A stretch of 64,000 nucleotides of DNA from a virus. This document shows, piece after piece, positions 1-9,779 of the stretch. Each line of letters starts with the position of its first letter. Within the stretch, counting starts at the first letter, position 1. Where the stretch lies: positions 1 through 64,000 of IMG/VR virus record IMGVR_UViG_3300024054_000362; one strand, written 5' to 3'. The notes beneath the pieces are model-generated. The model did not search any database. It worked only from the letters and a program-made list of their open reading frames with translations, and had not been told where the DNA came from. The position numbers and the translations under genes were made by a program.

Positions 1-1296
1 CATACGGGACGGGACACTGCAGAGGCCATTGTCGAAGGGCTCAACTATCTTCTTCGACCGGTGGAAGTCCCTTACACGCGGCGGAACTCGAAGACCGAGG
101 AGATCGAGACGCGTGTGCGGATCAAACCGTACGGCGGCGTCTACCCCTTTAGCTTCGGTGCGCCGCAAAAAGGAGCCACAGTATTCGTTTGTTGGACGGC
201 GGAGAAGGACGTCGAGCTGACGGTTCGTGGCGGTCTCACAGCTCTGTTCTCTGGCGGCGGCGAGGTCGAGACGTTACTCGATATCGAACACGCGAGTGAG
301 TCGGCCGTCGAAAAGCTACTTCGGACCGAGACGAACGATCCGCAGATCATCCACGATCTGCTCGCAGTGCATCGCACAGGTCGTGCGATGCCACAGTTCA
401 ACGAGGGCGCTTTTCACGCGTTGTTGCTCTCGGATAATCAACGCGTCGTGCCGCGCAGCACGCTGATCGGTACGATCGGTGAGCTGCGCGCCAAGATTCA
501 AAAGTACGTCGACGACATGCGGCTGCCGACGGTCAACCGTGTTCCGCCCCTAACCAAGATCTTTGAAGCGCTTCGCGCACGTGATCGAGAGCAGTTCACA
601 GCAAGGACCACCGACAACATGCTGCGCTGCGTACTCGAAGGCGCCCCCGTGCCAGCTGAACTCGCAGCCGCCGCGCTCAAGCGATGCAACACCTATCCTT
701 CCAATAAGGATGCGAGGAAACGGTGGAAGCGCCTGCTTCCGATTCGGATCAGCATCCTGAAACTCGATCTCGTCAGGAAAGGACTTGAACCACACGTGCA
801 GAAAAATCCGTTCGACAACCTCGAAGAGACACACATCGCGAACGTACTCGGTTACGTCATGGCCGAGTGTAATCGCGTCCAACGCTGGGCCCTTGGCCCA
901 GTGCAGCGTTCCAGCCTGTCACGCACGGACATCGTCCAGGCGCCACACAACGTACTCGCGGCGATTCTGACGAAGTACGAGAAGCACACCTCCAGTGCCA
1001 AGATCAGGAAACAATCCGGTCCGTCCAAGGAACGAATGGGACGTCTGATGACGCGACTCGGCGACGAGATGCTACCGGTACGACTCGGTGCCGAAGAGCA
1101 GACTCGATTCTGGATTGGCTACTACACCTACGAGAGGTGGATGAAGGAGCACTTGGCGGCGAAGGCGGCGGCGAAGGCAGCTGCTCAGGCCGCTCAGGCC
1201 GCTCAGGCCGCTCAGGCTGCTCAGGCCGCTCAGGCCGACGAGGACACGGACACCGATGAAGACGTAGACGTAGACACCGACGACATGTCCCAGTAA
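1..1296 (+). CDS. cas8c: Cas8c (Csd1), large subunit of type I-C Cascade, 3' part only
   Basis: The frame is open from the first base, so the N-terminus lies before the window. The visible ~430 residues follow the Csd1 family in order: an NYLL...VFVCWTAE block near the start, then VGEL-like TIGELRAKIQKYVDD, an APVPAELAAAALKR block, NPFDN...ANVLGYVMAE with VQRWALG, and the typical end LPVRLGAEEQTRFWIGYY. In the family this subunit recognises the PAM and recruits Cas3. After the family end comes a tail not expected in Csd1: an Ala-Ala-Gln repeat followed by an Asp/Thr-rich acidic stretch. It is followed by cas7c after 84 nt, in the usual I-C gene order cas8-cas7. cas3 and cas5 would be expected upstream. 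Confidence 0.85.
   Translation, partial: HTGRDTAEAIVEGLNYLLRPVEVPYTRRNSKTEEIETRVRIKPYGGVYPFSFGAPQKGATVFVCWTAEKDVELTVRGGLTALFSGGGEVETLLDIEHASESAVEKLLRTETNDPQIIHDLLAVHRTGRAMPQFNEGAFHALLLSDNQRVVPRSTLIGTIGELRAKIQKYVDDMRLPTVNRVPPLTKIFEALRARDREQFTARTTDNMLRCVLEGAPVPAELAAAALKRCNTYPSNKDARKRWKRLLPIRISILKLDLVRKGLEPHVQKNPFDNLEETHIANVLGYVMAECNRVQRWALGPVQRSSLSRTDIVQAPHNVLAAILTKYEKHTSSAKIRKQSGPSKERMGRLMTRLGDEMLPVRLGAEEQTRFWIGYYTYERWMKEHLAAKAAAKAAAQAAQAAQAAQAAQAAQADEDTDTDEDVDVDTDDMSQ
796..1296 (+). CDS. Possible internally initiated Cas11c small subunit
   Basis: In type I-C systems the small subunit Cas11c is made from an internal start in cas8c, just before the conserved NP...LGR/LF..E block. Here an in-frame GTG lies directly before KNPFDNLEE, and AGGAAAGGA precedes it by 12 nt, a little far for a good ribosome site. 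The product would be 166 residues including the low-complexity tail. The position is right; the initiation signal is only moderate. Confidence 0.4.
   Translation: MQKNPFDNLEETHIANVLGYVMAECNRVQRWALGPVQRSSLSRTDIVQAPHNVLAAILTKYEKHTSSAKIRKQSGPSKERMGRLMTRLGDEMLPVRLGAEEQTRFWIGYYTYERWMKEHLAAKAAAKAAAQAAQAAQAAQAAQAAQADEDTDTDEDVDVDTDDMSQ
1183..1236 (+). repeat. 9-bp tandem repeat inside cas8c
   Basis: Six in-frame units of GCTCAGGCC (one with a GCT ending) encode Ala-Gln-Ala repeats between the Cas8 domain and the acidic tail. Unit number can change without breaking the frame, so this is a likely length-variable linker. Confidence 0.85.
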
Positions 1297-1380
1297 CTCA
1301 CAAACGTCGACGACGATGTCGTCGTCGTAGATACAAATACGCACGCAACACAGAGCAGTAGAGAGAAGGGAAAGAGACCA

Positions 1381-2562
<1,182 letters not shown>

Positions 2563-2741
2563 CAACGAGCGCCTTGGTGCGAGGCGAGTTACCAGAACCG
2601 CTCGCATGATCTAACACCGCGCAAGTCCTGACGTAACACGGTTCTCTGATAACCGAATAGCAGCACAAAAGAAGCGTTTATGGGCGTCGCTCGCTAGGCA
2701 TCACCTAACGAACAGCGCCAGTTGTCTTTTCAGAAAGTGTT
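2563..2741 (+). promoter_or_regulatory. Probable CRISPR leader
   Basis: 179 nt between the cas7c stop and the first repeat hold no convincing gene. The repeats end in ...TAGAAAC on this strand, so the array should be read in the + direction and this segment sits where the leader belongs. It has short inverted repeats and is somewhat more AT-rich at its 3' end (CTTTTCAGAAAGTG). No strong promoter is evident. Confidence 0.5.
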
Positions 2742-5700
2742 GTCGTGATCGAGATCGATCACGGCGTGGGTAGAAACTTGAGGTTGGGCCTCATCCACAG
2801 GCACCGCGGTCGGGGGTCGTGATCGAGATCGATCACGGCGTGGGTAGAAACAACGATCGCTACTTCGATGGCCGAACCGTCGGCGTGTTTCCTCGCGCTT
2901 GATACGTGATCGCGTCGCGATCGACAACGATCACGACGCGGATAGAAACACGCGCAACCTCCGCGTGATGCCGTCCGGCTCCCTGGGTCGCGATCGACAA
3001 CGATCACGACGCGGATAGAAACGCGGCGCCCTGGACGACCTTCACCGTACGGATGACGCGGGTCGCGATCGACAACGATCACGACCGTGGATAGAAACCT
3101 CGCAGACGCCGAGTACACATACGCGTCGTGCGCGGTCGCGATCAATCAATCTAAATCGCGACGTGGATAGAAACACCGCGGGTGGTAGCGACGGCGACGG
3201 TCCAGCACCGGTCGCGATCGATTCAGATCGCGGCGCGGATAGAAACACGCTGGACGACGGGCCTACGACGACAAGGGCAATCATGGGTAGAAACCAGATT
3301 TCAACCACCTTGCGTGCGACAACCTGCGTCGGCAGTCGTGATCGATCAGGATCGCGACGTGGATAGAAACAACTGCAGGGAGTTGCCGTCGGGCAATTTG
3401 GTCGATCAGGATCGCGATGTGGGTAGAAACACCACGCGCGCCGCCAGCCAGCGCTCGATTTCCGCGCGGTCGTGATCGATCAGGATCGCGACGTGGGTAG
3501 AAACTGTTCGGCGACCGCATGTGCGACGGCCTCGGGTGGTAGTCGTGATCGATCAGGATCGCGACGTGGGTAGAAACGTCGACGACGTGGCCCGGCGCGT
3601 GATCCCCGTCGACGTCGCGATCGACCAAGATTGCGACGTGGGGTCGATCACCAGCCCCGTAATCAACCGCGATCACGGTGTGGATAGAAACGTGAGCGGC
3701 GAAAAGCCGCTACTGAAGGAAGGCGTCGTGGGTCGCGCCGCGGATAAAAACAGTTCGAGTGGTGTCGTTGGTGGTGTAGCGTGCTGGGTGTCGTCGTGAT
3801 CGATCGAGATCACGCCGTGGATAGAAACCTGTGCGGTCGCGCTCGCCCTACGCGAGCCCCAAGGTTGCGCAGGTACGTGTAAGTCGTGATTCGATCAGGA
3901 TCGCGACGTGGGTAGAAATTACGTCGACGCAGAGACCCGCAAGCTGGTGCGCAGCGCCGTCGTGATCGATCGCGATCATGACTCCGCTCGCGCCGAGGTT
4001 AAACCAGTACGCGACCCAGATCTCGTTGCCAACGACCGTCGTGAATCGATCAGGATCGCGACGTGGATAAAAACGCCGTGTACGGCGTCTCGCCGATCCA
4101 CTCCCACGTCGTCGTGATCGATCGCGATCGCAGACGAGGATAGAAACAGCGACGGGTAGTTGATCGAACCGACGGCGCCGCTCAGTCGCGATCGATCGCG
4201 GCGCGGCGCGGCGTGGATAGAAACAAGCGGGTCCGGCTCGCGCTGCACGTGTGGATGGAGGTCGTGATCGGCGGCGGTCACGGCACGGATAGAAACTCGG
4301 CCTCGCTCCCCAGCGACGACTGGTACGCCACCTGTCGCGATCGACAACGATCACGACGCGGATAGAAACACCGGCGACGTGAAGATGCCGACGCTGAAGA
4401 AGCTCCGTCGCGATCGACAACGATCACGACGCGGATAGAAACTGGATGATCTCGTGGCCTTCGTCGGGACGCCACGGTGGTCGCGATCGACAACGATCAC
4501 GGCGTGGGTAGAAACGAAAGAAGGGGAGAAGAGTCAGGAAAGCATCCTAACCGTCGCGATCGACAACGATCACGACGCGGATAGAAACACACGTACGAGC
4601 GCGGTCATGTCCTGCACGAATCGCGATCGACAACGATCACGACGCGGATAGAAACGGCACGGGAGAGCACTTTGAATGGGAGGGCAAGATCAGTCGCGAT
4701 CGACGCGCGGGCTCATCAGGTCGTGATCGATCAGGATCGCGATGTGGATAGAAACGGTCGCCGTACCAAGACATCACAGGCGAGGTCGCGATCGATCTGG
4801 ATTGCAGCGCGGATAGAAACAGGTTGTACGCCCACCCGGGCGGAATACATTGCTGTAGTCGCGATCGATCGCGACGTGGATAGAAACCCGGTCAAACTAG
4901 GTCCACCGCACGCCGGGCCGTTGGTCGTGATCGATCTGGATCGCGGCGCGGATAGAAACAAATCCTGAACTGGCGTCACCTCATTATAGAATACGGCGCG
5001 ATCGATCTAGATCGCGGCGAGGATAGAAACAGCATGGCTACTTGAGTAGTCGATCTACGCTTATCTCGCGGCGTGGATAAAAAACGCGATCACCGTTTGG
5101 CGAATCACGGAGCACTGCTCATCGTGATCGACTCAGATCACGGCGTGGGTAGAAACAAGGAAATCGTCGCGAGCGATGAAACCTCGGGATGTCGTGATCG
5201 ACTTAGGAATCGTGACGTGGGCAGAAACATCGGCGTGATCGGGACGATCATTGCGAAACTCGTGGCTCTGCATCGCCGGTGGCGGCGTGTACTTGTCACG
5301 ATCGATCACAGCGTGGATAGAAACATCTGTACGTACTCGTCAGCGCGAAGCTCCGCGCGGTCGCGATCGACAACGATCACGACGCGGATAGAAACGATGC
5401 GAGGATATAGCGGAGCCCCGGCACCGAGCGTGTCGTGATCGATCGCGATCACGTGATTGATCAGGATCGCGGCGTGGGTAGAAACGTCGCGAAGGGCCTC
5501 GCGTTCCAGGTGCGTAAGCACGTCGTGATCGATCGCGATCACGGCGAGGATAGAAACAGCGACGGCAAGCTCTACAAGATCAGGATCGACGTGGTCGTGA
5601 TCGATCGCGATCACGGCGAGGATAGAAACCGCTGGACCGAGCGCCGTCGATTTTCAACCGCCCACACGTCGTGATCGACGCAGATCACGGCGCGGATAAA

Positions 5701-6215
5701 AACGGCGCCGTCGCGAACGGAGTCGACTTCTACGGCGAAGGTCGTGATCGTCGTCGTCGTGTTGGATCGCGACGCGGATAAAAACAAGAACATCCTGTAC
5801 GGCGAGATCCTGTCCGCAACGTGGATATCATCGGTGGCAGTGTCGTCGTCGAGGAGTTGTCGTGGATCGCGGTGTGGATAGAAACGCGTCGCGTGGATAG
5901 AAACACGAGATCGATCAGGCAGGCGATCTGGATCGTGGCGCGGATAAACGAAAAAAGTGCGTCTTGCCGCGACCGAATGGGCGGTGACGTCGCGATCGAT
6001 CTGAATCGCGACGCGGATAGAAACGTCGCGCAGTTCCAACCGGTTGCGCTGAGCGCGATCGCGATCTTGATCAATCGCGACGCGATCGTGGATAGAAACC
6101 AGAAGTTGAACCGTACTTCGTCGAGATACGTCGCGGCGTGGATAGAAACGCGGCAGTCATCCCGAGGCCGGTCACGACGATCGCGATCGATCGAGATCGC
6201 GACGTGGATAGAAAC
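2742..6215 (+). CRISPR. CRISPR array, about 50 units, unusually diverse repeats (type I-C-like)
   Basis: Most units are a 36-nt repeat plus a 36-39-nt spacer. The constant part is a 3' tail close to GTGGATAGAAAC or GCGGGTAGAAAC, resembling the GTGGATTGAAAC end of I-C repeats. The 5' part is a 9-10-bp hairpin that varies widely in sequence: arms such as GTCGTGATCG/CGATCACGGC, GTCGCGATCG/CGATCACGAC and GTCGTGATC/GATCGCGAC with 4-6-nt loops. Variants occur in blocks (one type at 4334-4655, another at 3335-3577). Several units are damaged: only a tail at 3285-3294, no tail at 3613-3648 and 3959-3990, 17-27-nt remnants at 5859-5904, a 54-nt double repeat at 5432-5485, and TAAAAAC tails at 3751, 4074, 5703 and 5785. 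Open frames across the array are a by-product of its GATC-rich repeats. Confidence 0.93.
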
Positions 6216-6271
6216 CTCACCAGCTGCCTTCGTGATGCGGGAGTCGTATCAAGATCTATCGGTTGCAATTA

Positions 6272-6607
6272 TCAACGACGAATGAGGCGCGGGTCTTCGA
6301 CGAAACTCTCGACGGCGCGGGGGACGAAGCGAACACGACCAAACGCGTAGCCAAGACCAAGCAGCGCGAGCGCACCCGCGGCGAGCAGTAAGACCGTCGG
6401 CGGCTCGAAGAGACCGACCGGCGAGCACTGGAAGTTCTTGAGTGCCGGATCGAACTTGCAGCGGACGGTAACGTTGTCTGGGATCACAGGCATCACGATC
6501 TTTGGGTCGGTGATGACGTTGGGCGTCGCGGCCGGCGTCGTCGCGTCCTGTCCCAGACCGAAGATGTTCGGACGATCGGTCGTAGATTGAAATTGCACCG
6601 CGAGCAT
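6272..6607 (-). CDS. Small tail-anchored membrane protein, FGxGQ type
   Basis: 111 residues. The N-terminus MLAVQFQ...NIFGLGQD carries the FG(x)Q motif shared by other small proteins in this window. A hydrophobic helix near residues 68-90 (PTVLLLAAGALALLGLGYAF) is followed by Arg-rich residues to the end (...PRLIRR). It faces the end of the CRISPR array. The start ATG lies 6 nt after a TACAAT -10 box and has no Shine-Dalgarno, so a leaderless message is likely. Function unknown; virion or membrane role is inference. Confidence 0.75.
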   Translation of the reverse strand: MLAVQFQSTTDRPNIFGLGQDATTPAATPNVITDPKIVMPVIPDNVTVRCKFDPALKNFQCSPVGLFEPPTVLLLAAGALALLGLGYAFGRVRFVPRAVESFVEDPRLIRR

Positions 6608-6613
6608 GCCGGC

Positions 6614-6638
6614 ATTGTACGCGATCGCGCCCGCGATC
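6614..6638 (-). promoter_or_regulatory. Palindromic operator plus -10 for the 6607 gene
   Basis: On the minus strand GATCGC-GGGC-GCGATC is followed after 3 nt by TACAAT, then 6 nt to ATG. Confidence 0.65.
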
Positions 6639-6691
6639 GATGAACAGTGTAGGGACTACCCTGGGGATTGAAACGGCTCTAGCCTTGTTGG

Positions 6692-7057
6692 ATGTCAGGT
6701 AGCAGGCCGATCTTCGTGTTTGGCAGCAACCTCGCCGGTCGCCATGGGACTGGTGCCGCGCTCGAAGCGCGACAAAAACACGGGGCGGTGTATGGCTGCG
6801 GCGAAGGACTTTCTGGTTACTCGTACGGGATTCCAACGAAGGATCGGGACCTTAAGTCGCGGACGCTCGACGAGATTCGTGCTTCTGTCGAGACGTTCCT
6901 GGCGTTCGCGCGTGATACGCCCGAAACCACCTACGAGGTCACGCGCGTGGGCTGCGGCCTCGCCGGCTATAAGGACCACCAGATCGGGCCCATGTTCGCC
7001 GAGGCACCGGCCAACTGCATCCTGCCGCTCAACTGGGAGCAGTACAGGCGCACTTGA
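6692..7057 (+). CDS. Macro-domain-like phage protein (FVFGSNLAGRHG family)
   Basis: 121 residues. IFVFGSNLAGRHGTGAALEA, GLSGYSYGIPTKD and TRVGCGLAGYKDHQIGPMF are hallmarks of a compact family common in phages and bacteria that I associate with the macro/ADP-ribose-binding fold; the exact reaction is not established. The start is set by TAGCCT exactly 6 nt before ATG. No membrane segment. It is a free-standing gene ahead of a three-gene run. Confidence 0.7.
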   Translation: MSGSRPIFVFGSNLAGRHGTGAALEARQKHGAVYGCGEGLSGYSYGIPTKDRDLKSRTLDEIRASVETFLAFARDTPETTYEVTRVGCGLAGYKDHQIGPMFAEAPANCILPLNWEQYRRT

Positions 7058-7094
7058 GCTTCGTCAGCCGACGCGGTAGAAAAGCGAGACCAAC

Positions 7095-7466
7095 ATGGGC
7101 AAAGATCTTTTTGGAATCGGTGACAAGCCTGGCGCGAACGATGACGACGGCGACGAGATGGAGCATCCGGGCTACGTCATCATGCAGCTCATCCCGGCCG
7201 AGGGCTGGCGAGCTGTATTCGAGGACACTTCTGGCCAGCCGTCTCGTATCCTCGGCGTGGCGTGTTTCGCGCTCATCGAAGTCCTGGGACAGAACCTACC
7301 CCCCGACATGCCGCCGCTTCGTGTGCCGCGCCCGATGATCGTCGACGAAACAGGACAAATCGAAGACGTCGAGGCCTTCGACGACTTCGTTTGTATGGTC
7401 CCGCCGGGTGGCGACGTCGGCCTCGCGCTGGCGGGCCTGGCGCAGATCGAGAAGGCCGGTCGGTAG
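7095..7466 (+). CDS. Hypothetical acidic protein
   Basis: 123 residues, not recognised. Acidic N-terminus (DDDGDEMEHPG), then an alpha/beta-looking region ending in an Ala/Leu/Gly-rich helix. A weak GCGAGA ribosome site precedes ATG. Its stop directly abuts the next start (TAG-ATG), so the two are probably co-translated. Confidence 0.7.
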   Translation: MGKDLFGIGDKPGANDDDGDEMEHPGYVIMQLIPAEGWRAVFEDTSGQPSRILGVACFALIEVLGQNLPPDMPPLRVPRPMIVDETGQIEDVEAFDDFVCMVPPGGDVGLALAGLAQIEKAGR

Positions 7467-8321
7467 ATGTCGCTCCGATCGCGACCTCCGGTGGATAATC
7501 GGACGCCGGTCATGAAGCGCGAGGAGGAGATCTCCCTGGAGAAGCTCTCCCTCGGGTGGCCATGGGTCGACGCACGTAACGCCGCCGCGCTCTCATGTGA
7601 GTTGATTCGATGGGTGATGCCTGCGCCGATGTGGGTTCCTGCTGATGATCCGCGCGTCGACGTCGTCAACCAACACCTCCGTGCGGAGGTATCCGAAAAC
7701 GGTCCGTACCGGACGCCCGGCGACCAGAAGATCAACATCGATCCGCCCGAGGTCACCGAAGCACGCTTCGAAGTCGCGAACATCCTCGCGTACCTGTCGC
7801 GCTACGTTGCCGGCGAACCGATCGTCATCCCCAAGGACTTCGGCGAGCCTGACGATCCGCCGATGAAGAAGCTCTACTGGTACGCGACAGAGATCGGCAA
7901 GCGCGCGGCGAAACACGGCCAGATCGCCGGTGAGACTGTGGCACGGCTCGGACTCGCACCGCCGAGCAAGACGTGGCTCGGTGGATCGACGCCCTGGTAT
8001 CACACCGGTCATGCTGCCGAAGAAGCGTGCGAGTTTCTGCGTAAGCACGCCTCGGCGAGCCAGACGGTTGGCATGATCGACGGTGCCGGCGGTGCGGTCC
8101 TACATCGTCTGAGCTGGCACCTCGCGTTTACGGGCAAGCCATCTGAAGAGATCACGGGGCGTATCTTCCACTGGCGTGTTCGCGATGCACTGCGCGGTAG
8201 ACAGCTCAACCCGACGATGGAAGCGAACTTGCGGCCCGCGTTCGAGGCGGCGTGGATGTCGGGAAATTTCGATTTCGCGTACTCGCTCCTGACCGACATC
8301 GAGCAGTTCGCAGAGCGATAA
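7467..8321 (+). CDS. Hypothetical protein
   Basis: 284 residues, not recognised. Trp-rich, mainly helical composition, no signal peptide or membrane segment. It may begin at the internal ATG (MKREEEISLEKLSL, residue 16), since the first codon abuts the preceding stop. Cytoplasmic; middle gene of a tight three-gene operon. Confidence 0.7.
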   Translation: MSLRSRPPVDNRTPVMKREEEISLEKLSLGWPWVDARNAAALSCELIRWVMPAPMWVPADDPRVDVVNQHLRAEVSENGPYRTPGDQKINIDPPEVTEARFEVANILAYLSRYVAGEPIVIPKDFGEPDDPPMKKLYWYATEIGKRAAKHGQIAGETVARLGLAPPSKTWLGGSTPWYHTGHAAEEACEFLRKHASASQTVGMIDGAGGAVLHRLSWHLAFTGKPSEEITGRIFHWRVRDALRGRQLNPTMEANLRPAFEAAWMSGNFDFAYSLLTDIEQFAER

Positions 8322-8322
8322 G

Positions 8323-8664
8323 ATGCGACGGTGTCGTGCATGTCATCGACGCGGACACGACCGTCGAAACTGTCCACGACCGATCTACCCACGAAAGCGC
8401 CCCAGAGAACAGCCATACGTTGGGCTCGACGAGTACATCCTCAAGCACCTCGGTCGTGTTCCTGTAACGAGCAGCGTTCTGCGTGAACGCGTCGCGGATG
8501 ACTTTGGCTATGTCGGTGAGCGGACGTTTCTCAGGTGCCTCAGGGCCCTGCGTGAAAGCGACCGCTTGACGGCGATCCGAATCTTCGACGGGACGGCGTG
8601 GTTTCTGTACACACGGAAGGCAACAGGGCGCGAATTGTTAAGCGTCGGCCAGTTGGCAACGTAG
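8323..8664 (+). CDS. Zinc-knuckle plus winged-helix-like small protein
   Basis: 113 residues. The N-terminus has a CRACHRRGHDRRNC zinc-knuckle pattern (Cx2Cx3GHx4C). Residues ~35-100 read like a winged helix: YILKHLGRVPVTSSVLRERV, then ERTFLRCLRALRESDRL and a hairpin-like AWFLYTR. Starts one base after the preceding stop. A nucleic-acid-binding regulator is plausible; the target is unknown. Confidence 0.6.
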   Translation: MRRCRACHRRGHDRRNCPRPIYPRKRPREQPYVGLDEYILKHLGRVPVTSSVLRERVADDFGYVGERTFLRCLRALRESDRLTAIRIFDGTAWFLYTRKATGRELLSVGQLAT

Positions 8665-8695
8665 ATCGCGCGAGCGATCGACGTTGTGGTAGCCT
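8664..8695 (+). promoter_or_regulatory. Palindromic operator and extended -10 for the 8708 gene
   Basis: GATCGC-GCGA-GCGATC followed by GTGGTAGCCT. Here the start codon is 12 nt downstream rather than 6. Confidence 0.65.
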
Positions 8696-8707
8696 CGAAG
8701 CAACCAC

Positions 8708-9208
8708 ATGCTCGCCGTCACCTACTCGGGTTCTGGATTTGGTCAAGCCGGCTGCCCTGCCGGTCAGCACTCGTTCACGTTCCCGTGGGGCGTGAACACG
8801 TGTGTTGCCGACGACGCCGCACCGCCCGATACGAGCGCGATCTCTGCGGATTCGACGCCAACGTGTCCGGCGGGTCAGCACCTTTTCACGTTCCCGTGGG
8901 GCGTGAGCACGTGCGTGTCGGACGACGCACCAGCCATCAACGTCAACGCAACGTCGCCCGATCAGACACCACAGTGTCCGGCGGGTCAGCACCTTTTCAC
9001 GTTACCGTCGATCGGGCTGCTGCCTCCGGTGATGCAGTGCCAGCCGGATGTCGTACCCTCATCGAGGAAGTTCTTCGACGTGAAGAACCCGATCATGTGG
9101 GCGACGTTCGCGGGTGGTGCGGCCGTCGTCGGCCTCGGTATCTACGCGTTCAGATCACCCAAGCCGACCACGGTTGCAGGTCGCCGTCGTCGCCCACGTC
9201 GCCGCTGA
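8708..9208 (+). CDS. Tail-anchored protein with three Cys-pair repeats
   Basis: 166 residues. The N-terminus SGSGFGQAG has the FGQ motif. Three ~38-residue repeats follow, each around CPAGQHLFTFPWGVSTC (third copy altered). Then FFDVKNPIMWATFAGG leads into a single membrane helix (~residues 128-147) and a basic end GRRRRPRRR. The FF.V.NP.MW...G anchor closely matches that of the 62201-63037 protein. Cys pairs suggest an oxidising, extracytoplasmic side, although no cleavable signal is visible. Confidence 0.75.
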   Translation: MLAVTYSGSGFGQAGCPAGQHSFTFPWGVNTCVADDAAPPDTSAISADSTPTCPAGQHLFTFPWGVSTCVSDDAPAINVNATSPDQTPQCPAGQHLFTLPSIGLLPPVMQCQPDVVPSSRKFFDVKNPIMWATFAGGAAVVGLGIYAFRSPKPTTVAGRRRRPRRR

Positions 9209-9225
9209 CGTCGTATACTGCGTAG

Positions 9226-9498
9226 ATGCGCGACGACGATACGGGGTTGAAGGAAACGCTCCAGCGGATCGCGAAGAGCGGCGTGTTCCCGGGGCAGTAC
9301 TACCGTCACAACGAGACTCGTGTGATCTACAGGGTGCTGGTAGTCAGCGTGAACGAAGCGGATCTTGAACCGTACGTGCAGTATCAACAGTTCGACGATC
9401 CCTACGCGATGTCGTGGAGCCGACATCTCGACGTCTTCTGCGGGCAGGTGTTGCGCGGCGAGGTCTTGTCTCCGCGTTTCTCATTGGTCGAGCTGTGA
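9226..9498 (+). CDS. DUF1653-like protein
   Basis: 90 residues. PGQYYRHNETRVIYRVLVV...YVQYQQFDDPYAMSW and PRFSLV follow the DUF1653 pattern of a small beta barrel (G.YRHYKG..Y.VL....E...YQ......W.RP...F). A TATACT -10 lies 6 nt before ATG. Cytoplasmic; the biochemical role of the family is unknown. Confidence 0.7.
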   Translation: MRDDDTGLKETLQRIAKSGVFPGQYYRHNETRVIYRVLVVSVNEADLEPYVQYQQFDDPYAMSWSRHLDVFCGQVLRGEVLSPRFSLVEL

Positions 9499-9779
9499 CC
9501 GACACGCGACGCTTCCCGATCATTCGAGGCCAAAGTCGTTTGGGGCGGGCCATCTGTGACACCTGGCCGCGAACAGTCCCGTGGTCGTTCGTCGAACGGT
9601 TTCGTGCTCAAGCCGAGCTGAACCACGACCAGACGCTGGAGCGACTCGCCGAGCGCGGCGGCTTGGCTCCCGACGAGCTATGGTGCGCGGCCAACAGCAA
9701 GGCGCTCTTCCCGATGCCGGACGAGAAGGCCTGCGGTGACTGGCTCGTTGCCGAGATGAAGAAGCTCGGCGAGAGTTAA
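9495..9779 (+). CDS. Hypothetical protein
   Basis: 94 residues from a GTG that overlaps the preceding stop (GTGA). Not recognised. Helical with several Trp and Cys; the ending KACGDWLVAEMKKLGES is amphipathic. Translationally coupled to the DUF1653 gene. Its 3' end overlaps the end of the convergent minus-strand peptidase gene by 4 nt. Confidence 0.65.
   Translation: MTDTRRFPIIRGQSRLGRAICDTWPRTVPWSFVERFRAQAELNHDQTLERLAERGGLAPDELWCAANSKALFPMPDEKACGDWLVAEMKKLGES

Noticed and set aside
2759-6285. Many overlapping open frames with DRDVDRN-like repeats
   Set aside because: They are translations of the CRISPR repeats (GATCGCGAC...GATAGAAAC); there is no start signal and the periodicity is that of repeat plus spacer.
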